64,000 bases of DNA from positions 496,001 through 560,000 of the forward strand of contig NZ_FOFI01000002.1 of assembly GCF_900110605.1 (NCBI RefSeq), in the 5' to 3' direction. This stretch comes from Epilithonimonas lactis. Lineage in GTDB: Bacteria > Bacteroidota > Bacteroidia > Flavobacteriales > Weeksellaceae. The position numbers and the translations under genes were made by a program. Of the stretch, positions 43,244 to 51,676 are shown piece after piece (within the stretch, counting starts at the first letter, position 1; every line of letters starts with the position of its first letter). The notes under the pieces were generated by a model. That model was not told where the DNA came from, searched no databases, and was given only the letters and a program-made list of their open reading frames with translations.

Positions 43244-43876
43244 TTAAGGAATATTCAAATATTTGTGCGTTTGGATAGAAGACCTCCATCTTGGATTTTC
43301 CAAAATGAAATCTGTGATCTTCGGATACATCGCATCGCGCTTGCTCCACTCACTTTGAAGGTAAAGTTCACAGTTTGCATTCACCTTGTTGCCTTGTTCT
43401 TCAGCAAATTTAAAATCATTTTGATTAAAGATGATCATCTTCAATTCGCTTGCAACATTATAGATATCTGCTAACGGAAGTCCAGTTTTCTTTGGTGAAA
43501 GTGTGATCCAGTCCAGATGTCCGCTCATCGGATAAGCTCCGGAAGTTTCGATATGGATCGTGCAACCCAATTCTTTCAGCTTCGAAGTTAGAATATCGAG
43601 GTTCCACATCAATGGTTCGCCGCCAGTCAAAACTATGGTCTTGCAAAGTTTCGCCGCTGTCTCCGCAATCTCTTCCGTATTCATCAACGGATGAAGTGTC
43701 GGGTCCCAACTTTCTTTGACATCGCACCAATGGCAGCCGACATCGCATCCGCCCAAGCGAATGAAATAGGCCGCTTTCCCAGCATGGAATCCTTCTCCCT
43801 GAATAGTGTAAAAATGCTCCATCACTGGGAGCATTCTACCTTCTTTTAATAATATGTCTTCTTGTTCTTTAGTCAT
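43244..43876 (-). CDS. queE: 7-carboxy-7-deazaguanine synthase
   Basis: QueE is a radical-SAM enzyme that turns 6-carboxytetrahydropterin into the 7-deazaguanine core of queuosine. The 210-aa protein shows EHFYTIQGEGFHAGKAAYFIRL and the cluster-binding motif GGCDVGCHWCD (Cys44, Cys48, Cys51), then LTGGEPLMW. Typical C-x14-C variants are not present; the motif is C-x3-C-x2-C. It pairs functionally with tgt elsewhere in the window. Confidence 0.93.
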   Translation of the reverse strand: MTKEQEDILLKEGRMLPVMEHFYTIQGEGFHAGKAAYFIRLGGCDVGCHWCDVKESWDPTLHPLMNTEEIAETAAKLCKTIVLTGGEPLMWNLDILTSKLKELGCTIHIETSGAYPMSGHLDWITLSPKKTGLPLADIYNVASELKMIIFNQNDFKFAEEQGNKVNANCELYLQSEWSKRDAMYPKITDFILENPRWRSSIQTHKYLNIP

Positions 43877-43891
43877 TATCCTCTCCCTAAA

Positions 43892-43913
43892 TCCCTCTCC
43901 AACAGGAGAGGGA
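43892..43913. repeat. Short hairpin upstream of queE
   Basis: TCCCTCTCC (43892-43900) and its perfect complement (43905-43913) with a 4-nt loop. It resembles a frequent intergenic palindrome in Bacteroidota. No T tract follows it in either direction, and no queuosine riboswitch pattern is recognisable. Confidence 0.5.
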
Positions 43914-43954
43914 CTTTTCAGTTTCTCCGTAGGTAGGATTACATTTTTTATAAA

Positions 43955-44839
43955 TTAGTCATTGTAGACAGACGTTTTGTATGCAATGATGGTGTTCTTC
44001 ATCAGCATTGCACGCGTCATTGGTCCTACTCCACCGGGAACAGGCGTTATCCAATCTGCTTTTTCTGCGCAGCTGTCAAAATCTACATCACCAGCAAGAT
44101 GATAGCCTTTTTCGGACGCATCTTCTACGCGGGTGATACCAACATCTACGATCACAGCGCCTTTTTTGATCATATCTCCTTTCAGGAAATTAGGATCGCC
44201 CAAAGCTGTGATCACAATATCTGCCTTCTTTGTATATTCTTCTATTTTCTCTGTGTAAGAGTGTGTAAGCGTCACGGTAGAGTTTCCTGGAAAATCTTTT
44301 CTTCCCATCAGGATGCTCATTGGCTTCCCTACGATGCGGCTTCTTCCGATGATCACACAGTCTTTACCTTTTGTTTCGATGTTATATCTTTCCAATAAGG
44401 TCAAAATTCCAAATGGTGTAGCTGGTAGAAAAGTGTCCATTTCCAAAGCCATTTTCCCGAAATTCTCCGGATGGAAACCATCCACGTCTTTTCTCGGGTC
44501 GATGGCCATAATGATCTTTTCCTGGTCGATCTGCTTTGGCAACGGCAACTGAACGATGAATCCGTCAACTGCTTTTGATTTATTAAGCTCATCAATTTTC
44601 TCCAATAATTCAGATTCTGAAACCGTGCTTGGAAATTTAATCAATGAAGATTGGAATCCAACTTCCTCACAATCTTTCACTTTGCTGTTCACATAAGCTT
44701 TGCTTGCGCCATTGTTTCCAACCAAGATCGCTACCAAATGTGGTGCTCTTCTATTGTTGGCGAGGATCCTTTCAACTTCCTCTTTGATTTCAGCTTTTAC
44801 CTCTTTTGAGACTTTGAGTCCATCTAGAATTTGTGCCAT
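43955..44839 (-). CDS. folD: Methylenetetrahydrofolate dehydrogenase/cyclohydrolase
   Basis: FolD interconverts 5,10-methylene-THF, methenyl-THF and 10-formyl-THF. The 294-aa protein shows VGNNGASKAYVNSKVKDCEEVG (catalytic Lys in YVNSK), DGFIVQLPLPKQID, the NADP-binding VIIGRSRIVGKPMS and ITPVPGGVGPMTRAML. It starts 13 nt before the FkbM gene ends upstream, in the run pgi-fkbM-folD. Confidence 0.97.
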   Translation of the reverse strand: MAQILDGLKVSKEVKAEIKEEVERILANNRRAPHLVAILVGNNGASKAYVNSKVKDCEEVGFQSSLIKFPSTVSESELLEKIDELNKSKAVDGFIVQLPLPKQIDQEKIIMAIDPRKDVDGFHPENFGKMALEMDTFLPATPFGILTLLERYNIETKGKDCVIIGRSRIVGKPMSILMGRKDFPGNSTVTLTHSYTEKIEEYTKKADIVITALGDPNFLKGDMIKKGAVIVDVGITRVEDASEKGYHLAGDVDFDSCAEKADWITPVPGGVGPMTRAMLMKNTIIAYKTSVYND

Positions 44840-44852
44840 TTTACTTTTCTTT

Positions 44853-45584
44853 TTACTTTTTAATTAGATTTTTATTAATAAAAGAAACTTCATCAAAGGT
44901 TTCCGAAATTCCAAAAATAATGAAACCTTTCTCTTTCAATATTTTTAGAACCCTCAATGTTCTTTCTTTACCATTTTCAAAAAAACGATCATGAAACTCT
45001 ATTAAGATCTGACCGATGACCAAGTCCGATTTTACAATGTTTTCCAACACATCATATTCCGAACCTTCGATGTCCATTTTCAGAATATCAATTTTTTGAT
45101 GTCCAAGAAAATGAGCTGTATCGTCCAATGTTTTCAACTGAACATCGATTCCGTTTTCGAGATCGATATTACTTTGTTCCACAACACTTCCGGAAACAAA
45201 ATCCGGATTCTTCGGGAAATAGAATGTCGCCAGTCCAGTCTTATCACTGATTCCAAAATCATAGAATCTGAACTTGTCTGGCAGAATTTGCTCAGAGATC
45301 CATTTCACTGACTTTGGTGTCGGGTCGAAACCGTAAACCTTCGCATTATATTTTTTGATGATCTCTGTATCAAAAGAAACATCTTCTCCAATCCCGAATG
45401 AATAAACCACCGAGTTTTCATCAACAAAATCTGTCGCCACGAAAAAACCGCCATAGTCATTGCCAAACCATTTTTTGGAAATGCTGATCTCCTTTTTCAA
45501 ATGCCCGGTCTCTCCGCTGAAGATCAACTTAAAATAATTGATCTTCCTCTTGATTTTATCTTTGAATTCCCGACTCAGCATCAA
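44853..45584 (-). CDS. FkbM-family methyltransferase
   Basis: A 243-aa SAM-dependent methyltransferase-like protein with the glycine loop VYSFGIGEDVSFD, then VYGFDPTPKS and the family-typical ILKMDIEGSEYDVL (about 168-181). FkbM members often methylate sugars or natural products, so a polysaccharide substrate is plausible given the glycosylphosphotransferase nearby, but that is inference. Start could be Met1 or Met2. It directly abuts pgi, which is upstream. Confidence 0.85.
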   Translation of the reverse strand: MMLSREFKDKIKRKINYFKLIFSGETGHLKKEISISKKWFGNDYGGFFVATDFVDENSVVYSFGIGEDVSFDTEIIKKYNAKVYGFDPTPKSVKWISEQILPDKFRFYDFGISDKTGLATFYFPKNPDFVSGSVVEQSNIDLENGIDVQLKTLDDTAHFLGHQKIDILKMDIEGSEYDVLENIVKSDLVIGQILIEFHDRFFENGKERTLRVLKILKEKGFIIFGISETFDEVSFINKNLIKK

Positions 45585-47228
45585 TTATTTATTTCCTTTG
45601 TAATAATTGATTAAGCCGTTTGTAGAGCTGTCGTGCGTTTCCACATTTCCTTCTGCTTCCAATTCTGGAAGGATCTTTCCAGCCAATACTTTTCCTAATT
45701 CGACACCAAACTGGTCAAAACTAAACACATTCCAGATCGCCCCTTGAACGAAGATCTTGTGCTCGTACAAAGCAATCAATTGCCCTAATGTGAACGGCGT
45801 CAATTCCTTAAATAAGAAAGAATTGGTTGGTGTGTTTCCTGCAAAAACTTTATAAGGTAAAAGGAATTCTGTTTCTTCTTCAGATTTTCCAGATGATTTT
45901 AATTCATTGAAAACCTCATCTTCCGTTTTCCCGAAAGCCAAAGCTTCTGTCTGCGCGAAATAATTCGCCAATAAAATATCCTGATGTTCTCCAACTTCAT
46001 TCACAGATTTTGCATAAGCGATAAAATCTGCCGGAATCAATTCCGTTCCTTGATGAATCAATTGATAAAAGGCGTGCTGACCGTTGGTTCCAGGTTCTCC
46101 CCAGATGATCGGGCCGGTTTCGTACTCCACAAATTCGCCATTTCTGTCCACCGATTTTCCGTTGCTTTCCATATCACCTTGCTGAAGATATGCGGCGAAA
46201 CGGTCAAGATATTGAGAGTAAGGCAAAATCGCATAAGTTCCAGCGGCGAAGAAGTTACGGTACCAAATTCCTAAAAGTCCCATCAAAACTGGAACATTGT
46301 TTTCTAATTCCGCAGTTTGGAAATGAACGTCTGTATCATGAGCACCTCTCAACAATTGTTCGAAGTTTTCATAGCCCACGGCCAAAACAATGCTCAATCC
46401 AATCGCACTCCAAAGTGAGTAACGACCGCCAACCCAATCCCAGAATTCGAAGATATTCTCTACCGCAATTCCGAACGCTTTAACCGACTGAATATTAGTT
46501 GATAAAGCTACAAAATGTTTTGCAACATCCGCTTCAGTTGCGCCAGATTTTAGGAACCAATCTTTTGCAGATTTGGCATTCGTCATGGTTTCCTGAGTTG
46601 TAAATGTTTTGGAAGCAATGATGAATAAAGTAGTTTCCGGATTAAGATCTTTCACCACCTCAGCCATGTGATTGCCATCAACATTGGAAACGAAATGAAC
46701 GTTCAATCTTGTTTTGAAATGCTTCAACGCAGAACAAACCATCACGGGTCCAAGGTCTGAACCTCCGATTCCGACGTTCACAACATCCGTGATCTCCTTT
46801 CCTGTAAAACCTTTGTGAGAACCAGAAATGATGCTTTCCGAAAAAGCTTTCATATGATCCAAAACCTTTTTGATTCCAGGTTTGATATTTTCACCATCCA
46901 CCAAAATCTCTTTATCAGAAAAATCTCTCAAAGCTGTGTGGAGCACTGCTCTGCCTTCCGTTTCATTGATCTTGTCTCCCGCAAACATACTTTTGATCGC
47001 CGATTGCAATTCGGTTTCTTTTGCTAGATCAAGCAACAATTCGATGGTTCTGGAATCTGCCAAGTTTTTGGAATAATCAAAAAGATAATTTTCTGTCTCC
47101 AATGAAAATTCCTTGAAACGGTTTTCGTTGTACTGGAACAGCGTTCTCAGTTCGAAATCGTTGTTTGCAAAGTGGTCATTAAGAGCTTTCCAGGAGGAAG
47201 TTTGAAGCGGATTTATTTTTGGTAACAT
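45585..47228 (-). CDS. pgi: Glucose-6-phosphate isomerase
   Basis: Pgi interconverts glucose-6-phosphate and fructose-6-phosphate. The 547-aa protein has [10 protein letters not shown], the SIS-domain [14 protein letters not shown], the family signature [16 protein letters not shown], and [18 protein letters not shown] and [23 protein letters not shown] near the C-terminus (active-site Glu, His and Lys). First gene of the pgi-fkbM-folD run. Confidence 0.98.
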   Translation of the reverse strand: MLPKINPLQTSSWKALNDHFANNDFELRTLFQYNENRFKEFSLETENYLFDYSKNLADSRTIELLLDLAKETELQSAIKSMFAGDKINETEGRAVLHTALRDFSDKEILVDGENIKPGIKKVLDHMKAFSESIISGSHKGFTGKEITDVVNVGIGGSDLGPVMVCSALKHFKTRLNVHFVSNVDGNHMAEVVKDLNPETTLFIIASKTFTTQETMTNAKSAKDWFLKSGATEADVAKHFVALSTNIQSVKAFGIAVENIFEFWDWVGGRYSLWSAIGLSIVLAVGYENFEQLLRGAHDTDVHFQTAELENNVPVLMGLLGIWYRNFFAAGTYAILPYSQYLDRFAAYLQQGDMESNGKSVDRNGEFVEYETGPIIWGEPGTNGQHAFYQLIHQGTELIPADFIAYAKSVNEVGEHQDILLANYFAQTEALAFGKTEDEVFNELKSSGKSEEETEFLLPYKVFAGNTPTNSFLFKELTPFTLGQLIALYEHKIFVQGAIWNVFSFDQFGVELGKVLAGKILPELEAEGNVETHDSSTNGLINYYKGNK

Positions 47229-47404
47229 TCTTTTTAAAGTTTAAATTTAAATCGATCTTACAGAGAATGCCGTAAGACCTGCAAATTTAAGAAAAATTAG
47301 CCACTTGATTTGGTTTGTTTTTACAACTTATAAATCCATGAAAGAGGAATATTAAAATTACTGATTAGAAGCGTTTTTTCCATTTCCATTTTTTGTCAGA
47401 ATTT

Positions 47405-48106
47405 TCAAAACATCTCATGAATACGTTTATCCTTGATATCAAAAAATTCATTGATGTGATCCCAGGCGTCCAACATTTTTTTTAAAAATCCAAAACCTGA
47501 CAAAAGCCCAGCAATGGCAGGGGCCATATATTGACTAACACCAAGATAGAGCAATACCAACATGCATACGACCATTCCTACATTGTAGATCAGAACATCT
47601 TTGAGTTTAAAAAATAGGGCAATGTTTCTTTGGGCTAAATAAGGGATCAACGCTAAAGCATTGAGCATTACCAAAACAAATGAAGATAGAATGATCTTAT
47701 CTGAAAATGAAAGTAATTCACCGGAAGAACCTTTGTCAAAAACAAGAAGATTCATCGGAAATGCAACAAAGATAATTGCATACGCAAAAACTCTAAGCAT
47801 AAAAATTCTAAGCTGTTTTTTTCTATCTGGAGTGTTGGAAGAATTGATAGAGATAAGCTTGATATCGAGATAAATAAGTAATAAAAACATGGTGAGAATA
47901 ACGCTCCATATTCGATACATCACATTTTTGTCAAAAGAGATTCTAGAATCCGAAAAATACATTTCAAACTGGGCGTGTGGGCTGAATGGTAAAATGTTTT
48001 TTTCAAAATGATTCTGAAATGCCCAACTTACAATTGAGTCAACAGAAAACAGTATTCCTATTGAGATGATTAAACATAAAATATTCAGTATCGAGATGTT
48101 TTTCAT
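47405..48106 (-). CDS. Hypothetical polytopic membrane protein
   Basis: A 233-aa protein with about five hydrophobic helices (around 8-28, 62-82, 102-122, 135-155, 170-195) and a charged C-terminal tail (DAWDHINEFFDIKDKRIHEMF). Not recognised; no signature residues. Single gene, divergent from cydA with 246 nt between them. Confidence 0.65.
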   Translation of the reverse strand: MKNISILNILCLIISIGILFSVDSIVSWAFQNHFEKNILPFSPHAQFEMYFSDSRISFDKNVMYRIWSVILTMFLLLIYLDIKLISINSSNTPDRKKQLRIFMLRVFAYAIIFVAFPMNLLVFDKGSSGELLSFSDKIILSSFVLVMLNALALIPYLAQRNIALFFKLKDVLIYNVGMVVCMLVLLYLGVSQYMAPAIAGLLSGFGFLKKMLDAWDHINEFFDIKDKRIHEMF

Positions 48107-48283
48107 ATTATTCTATTTCGTTTTTTATCGAGATGATTGATTTCACATCGCTATTTTACTTCCAAATCTTTATGATTTTGATATGATGGCTTCAACTCTT
48201 GAGTTATTTTGATATAGTTTTTGCATTATCTGTAAAATTAATAAAATCTAATCCTTTCTATTAATTTCTTTTGCTCAAAATAT

Positions 48284-48336
48284 GACAATTGTCTTGACAG
48301 ATCGCCATTGAAACTTTGAAATTAAAACTAACTTTA
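48284..48336 (+). promoter_or_regulatory. cydA promoter region with upstream palindrome
   Basis: TTG (48308-48310) and TAACTTTA (48329-48336) are spaced by 18 nt and resemble the -33 and -7 elements, with A for the final G. They lie 17 nt before the cydA start. GACAATTGTC (48284-48293), a perfect 10-bp palindrome, sits just upstream and could be an activator site; cydAB is commonly oxygen- or redox-regulated. Confidence 0.4.
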
Positions 48337-48352
48337 CCATCAAATAAAGATT

Positions 48353-49690
48353 ATGGATGATTTTATGGCTGCCCGTTCGCAGATGGCGATGTCTTTGGGC
48401 TTTCACATTATATTTTCCTGCGTTGGGATGGTAATGCCTTTCCTGATGGCATTTTCCCATTACAAATACCTCACGACCAAAGACGAAGTTTACAAAGGAC
48501 TTACCAAAGCCTGGAGCAAAGGTGTTGCGATTCTTTTCGCAACCGGCGCTGTTTCCGGGACAATGTTGTCTTTTGAACTCGGTCTGCTTTGGCCAAAGTT
48601 TATGGAACACGCAGGTCCTATTTTTGGAATGCCGTTCTCATTGGAAGGAACAGCTTTTTTCATTGAAGCCATTGCGATTGGTTTCTTTCTTTATGGATGG
48701 GAAAAATTCAACAAATGGTTTCATTGGTTTTGTGGTGTTGTCGTAGGTGTCAGCGGATTAGCTTCAGGAATACTGGTTGTAGCAGCGAATGCGTGGATGA
48801 ACAGTCCAGCCGGATTTGATTATATTAATGGACAATATCTGAACATCGACCCTATCAAAGCGATGTTCAACGAAGCTTGGTTTCCGCAGGCGTTTCATAT
48901 GACGGTAGCAGCGTTTGCAGCAACAGGATTTGCCGTTGCAGGGATCCACGCGTTGATGATATTGAAAAAACGAAATATCAGTTTCCACACAAAAGCGTTC
49001 AGGATCTCTGCAGGATTTGCCATCTTCGGAGCGTTGCTGGCACCTATCAGTGGTGACGTGGCAGCGAAATCTGTGGCAAAAAGACAACCCATCAAATTGG
49101 CAGCCATGGAAGCGCACTTCGAAACCGAAAAAGGTGCAAGTTTCGTGATTGGCGGAATTCCGGATGAAGAAAATGAACAAATAAAATACGCGATCAAAGT
49201 TCCGAAAGTCTTGAGTTTCTTGGCCTGGGGCGATTTTGATGCAGAAGTGAAAGGTCTGAAAGATTTCCCGAAAGATGAATGGCCGCCAGTTGCTGTGGTT
49301 CATTACGCTTTTCAAATCATGATATTTTTTGGGACTGTGATGATGGGAATCGGTGCACTCTATCTGATCGCCAGTTTTTGGAAGAAACATTGGCTCACGA
49401 AATCCTGGTTTTTAAAGATGTTCGTCGTGGCAATTCCATTTGGATATATAGCTTTGGAAGCAGGTTGGACCGTGACAGAAGTTGGAAGACAGCCGTGGAT
49501 CATCTACGGGATCATGAGAACCATAGACGCTGTGACGCCGATGCCAGGAATCCAATATTCGTTTTATTTTTTCACTTTGGTTTTCCTCTCGTTATCATTA
49601 ATTATCGTTTTTCTTCTATTAAGACAGATCAAAATGGTTCCGAAGTTGTACGACCCGACCGACCCTAATTATAATCCTAAAACCAAATAA
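48353..49690 (+). CDS. cydA: Cytochrome bd ubiquinol oxidase subunit I
   Basis: CydA binds haems b558, b595 and d and oxidises quinol with oxygen at high affinity. The 445-aa protein has nine or so TM helices, SLGFHIIFSCVGMVMPF and ARSQMAMSLGFH near the N-terminus with the haem-ligand His, EGTAFFIEAIAIGFFLYGW and the GRQPWIIYG motif near the C-terminus. The periplasmic Q loop is short, as in the cyanide-insensitive/short-loop type rather than in E. coli CydA. Followed by cydB after 1 nt. Confidence 0.96.
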   Translation: MDDFMAARSQMAMSLGFHIIFSCVGMVMPFLMAFSHYKYLTTKDEVYKGLTKAWSKGVAILFATGAVSGTMLSFELGLLWPKFMEHAGPIFGMPFSLEGTAFFIEAIAIGFFLYGWEKFNKWFHWFCGVVVGVSGLASGILVVAANAWMNSPAGFDYINGQYLNIDPIKAMFNEAWFPQAFHMTVAAFAATGFAVAGIHALMILKKRNISFHTKAFRISAGFAIFGALLAPISGDVAAKSVAKRQPIKLAAMEAHFETEKGASFVIGGIPDEENEQIKYAIKVPKVLSFLAWGDFDAEVKGLKDFPKDEWPPVAVVHYAFQIMIFFGTVMMGIGALYLIASFWKKHWLTKSWFLKMFVVAIPFGYIALEAGWTVTEVGRQPWIIYGIMRTIDAVTPMPGIQYSFYFFTLVFLSLSLIIVFLLLRQIKMVPKLYDPTDPNYNPKTK

Positions 49691-49691
49691 A

Positions 49692-50705
49692 ATGATCTAC
49701 GTTGTAATTGCATTTCTTTGGGTTTCGATCTGTTTATATCTAATAACTGGCGGCGCCGATTTTGGTGCTGGGATCATCGAATTATTTTCGAGGAAATCGT
49801 ATCGTGATAAGACCCGATCCATCATGTTGAAATCGATTGCACCAATTTGGGAAGCCAATCATATGTGGCTGATCATCGCAATTGTGATCCTCTTCGTTGG
49901 GTTTCCTACAATTTACACCACGGTTTCAACTTATCTTCATATTCCTTTGGTTTTGATGTTGGTGGGAATCATCGCACGGGGAACGGCTTTCACCTTCCGA
50001 AATTATGATGCGGTGCACGATAGCTGGCAGAAACTCTATACACAGATCTTCTATTACTCCAGTTTATTGACGCCTTTCTTTTTGGGAATGATTGCCGCTT
50101 CAACCATTTCAGGGTCTATAGACACAGAAGCGAAGGACTTTCTAGGACTTTACATTTTCAGTTGGTTTAATTGGTTTGGTGTTTGCGTGGGATTTTTCAC
50201 GGTTGCACTTTGTGGCTATCTGGCGTCGCTTTTTTCTTTGCATCAGGCCAGATTCAATGAAGATGCTTTGCCTATTATGATCCGGAAGACCAGACAAACA
50301 GCCGTTTATGTTGTGATCACTGGTGTATTGGTTTTTATAAGTGCTTACTTTTCTGATATTCCTTTACTAAAATGGATCTTCTCAAAAGCTTTGGGAATCG
50401 TTGCGATCACCTTGGCAACCATCAGTTTACTATTTACTAATGATGCTATTAAAAAAAGCAATTTCCTCCTGGCTCGGGTTCTTGGTGGTTTTCAGATCAT
50501 CATGATCTTGGTGGCAGCTACATATCAACACAATCCGGATATTATTCTTTTCGCCAATGGCAGTTCGCTTTCTTTATTTGATGAAAGTGCAGCGCCGAAA
50601 ACCATTGCGGCTTTGGGTTGGGCATTACTATTAGGTAGTATTTTCATCCTACCTTTTCTGTTTTACCTTCTATTTTCATTTGGTGAAAAAGAAAATAAAA
50701 ACTAG
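49692..50705 (+). CDS. cydB: Cytochrome bd ubiquinol oxidase subunit II
   Basis: A 337-aa partner of CydA with eight or so TM helices. The N-terminal YVVIAFLWVSICLYLITGGADFGAG and PIWEANHMWLIIAIVILFVGFP are diagnostic. It stabilises the haem sites of CydA. Starts 1 nt after the cydA stop. No small CydX/CydS is recognisable in the following gap. Confidence 0.96.
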   Translation: MIYVVIAFLWVSICLYLITGGADFGAGIIELFSRKSYRDKTRSIMLKSIAPIWEANHMWLIIAIVILFVGFPTIYTTVSTYLHIPLVLMLVGIIARGTAFTFRNYDAVHDSWQKLYTQIFYYSSLLTPFFLGMIAASTISGSIDTEAKDFLGLYIFSWFNWFGVCVGFFTVALCGYLASLFSLHQARFNEDALPIMIRKTRQTAVYVVITGVLVFISAYFSDIPLLKWIFSKALGIVAITLATISLLFTNDAIKKSNFLLARVLGGFQIIMILVAATYQHNPDIILFANGSSLSLFDESAAPKTIAALGWALLLGSIFILPFLFYLLFSFGEKENKN

Positions 50706-50813
50706 AATCCACCGTTTGAAATTATATTTTGAATTAATAATAAAATCTGCCTTTAAAAATCTCATATGGAGAATATGACATGGCAATCGACCTTAAAAAA
50801 TAAAAATTTGCGT

Positions 50814-51236
50814 ATGAAAAAGATATTTGCATTTGCAGCAATTGGTTTAAGTGTATTAGGCTACTCTCAGGCCTGGACGGGTTCTGGTGATCAGAAAGCA
50901 CAAGGTGGAATCAACGCATGGGGATTTGGGACCGGGATTGCGGCGAGTTATGATTATGGACTGACGAGTCTGATCTCTGTCGGTGGTGGTGCGAATGTCT
51001 ATTTTAATGAAGATGAAGACAATCCGTTTGTCTTCGGCCGTGTTGGTTTCCATTTGCAGGAGACTTTGTCTTTGCCTTCGGAGCTTGACATCTATCCTGG
51101 TGCGAATGTTGGCGTTGCAGGTCGGAACTTTGGTCTGGCCGTTTACATTGGGGCGCGTTATTTCTTTACAGAAAACTGGGGCGCATTTGTAGAAGCTGGG
51201 AACAATGGAAGCTTCGGAGTTTCTTATTCTTTTTAG
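50814..51236 (+). CDS. Small outer-membrane beta-barrel protein
   Basis: A 140-aa protein starting at the ATG at 50814 (MKKIFAFAAIGLSVLGYSQ, signal peptide), 16 codons inside the open frame. The mature part has alternating aromatic/polar strands (GFGTGIAASYDYGL, ISVGGGANVYF, VFGRVGFHLQ, YPGANVGVAGRNFGLAVYIGARYFF) and ends in SYSF, typical of a small barrel. I recall similar proteins as DUF6646, with low certainty. It follows cydB by 108 nt. Confidence 0.75.
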   Translation: MKKIFAFAAIGLSVLGYSQAWTGSGDQKAQGGINAWGFGTGIAASYDYGLTSLISVGGGANVYFNEDEDNPFVFGRVGFHLQETLSLPSELDIYPGANVGVAGRNFGLAVYIGARYFFTENWGAFVEAGNNGSFGVSYSF

Positions 51237-51262
51237 AACAAAAAATTAATCATCATATCAAA

Positions 51263-51288
51263 GCATCTGAAATTCAGGTGCTTTTTTT
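51263..51288 (+). terminator. Terminator after the cydAB unit
   Basis: GCATCTGA (51263-51270) pairs with TCAGGTGC (51274-51281), with one G-T wobble, followed by seven T residues. Confidence 0.75.
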
Positions 51289-51629
51289 ATGACCTGATGC
51301 GAAATATCACAGTTTTAGCAGATGATTTTTCTGTTTTTGACCACTGCATTTTGAGAATGCTGATCATTGTATAATTTTTCATCCAAATCTTTACTTTTTT
51401 CTCAACAAAACGATATTTTCGATTTTAGCTCCAATTTTCTGTAAACTTTGTTTGAAGAAATGTGACAGAAATCATGCTGTTTTTTTTTGTTCACACAAAA
51501 CAAATGTTAAAATCTAAAATTTTTATGATTGATTTTCAATTGGTTATGATTAAATGTGTAATAATTGTTAACAAAATATTACGATATCTCAAAAAAGTGT
51601 TAATATAGGAAAAACATTTTTTGCTGTTG

Positions 51630-51643
51630 TGCAATCGATTGCA
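51630..51643. promoter_or_regulatory. LacI-type operator candidate upstream of susC
   Basis: TGCAATCGATTGCA is a perfect 14-bp palindrome with a central CG, the pattern of LacI-family operators. It lies 34 nt before the susC start, where a repressor could block transcription. No LacI-family gene is in the window, so the regulator would act from elsewhere. Confidence 0.5.
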
Positions 51644-51676
51644 TTAAATAAATAAAATAATCTAAAAAGTCAAGTT

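Larger units (their letters stand above)
51237..51676. other. 440-nt non-coding region before susC
   Basis: No gene is seen. It holds the terminator at 51263-51288, AT-rich sequence with several T runs, and near its right end the 14-bp palindrome at 51630-51643. The long leader is usual for susC genes, but no recognisable promoter pair or anti-sigma context was found. Confidence 0.6.

Noticed and set aside
43877-43954. Possible preQ1 riboswitch before queE
   Set aside because: Only a simple hairpin is present; the C-rich loop and A-rich tail of preQ1 riboswitches are not recognisable.
48353-51236. A CydX-like small subunit gene after cydB
   Set aside because: The 108-nt gap holds no short frame with a single membrane helix; the next gene encodes an exported barrel protein.
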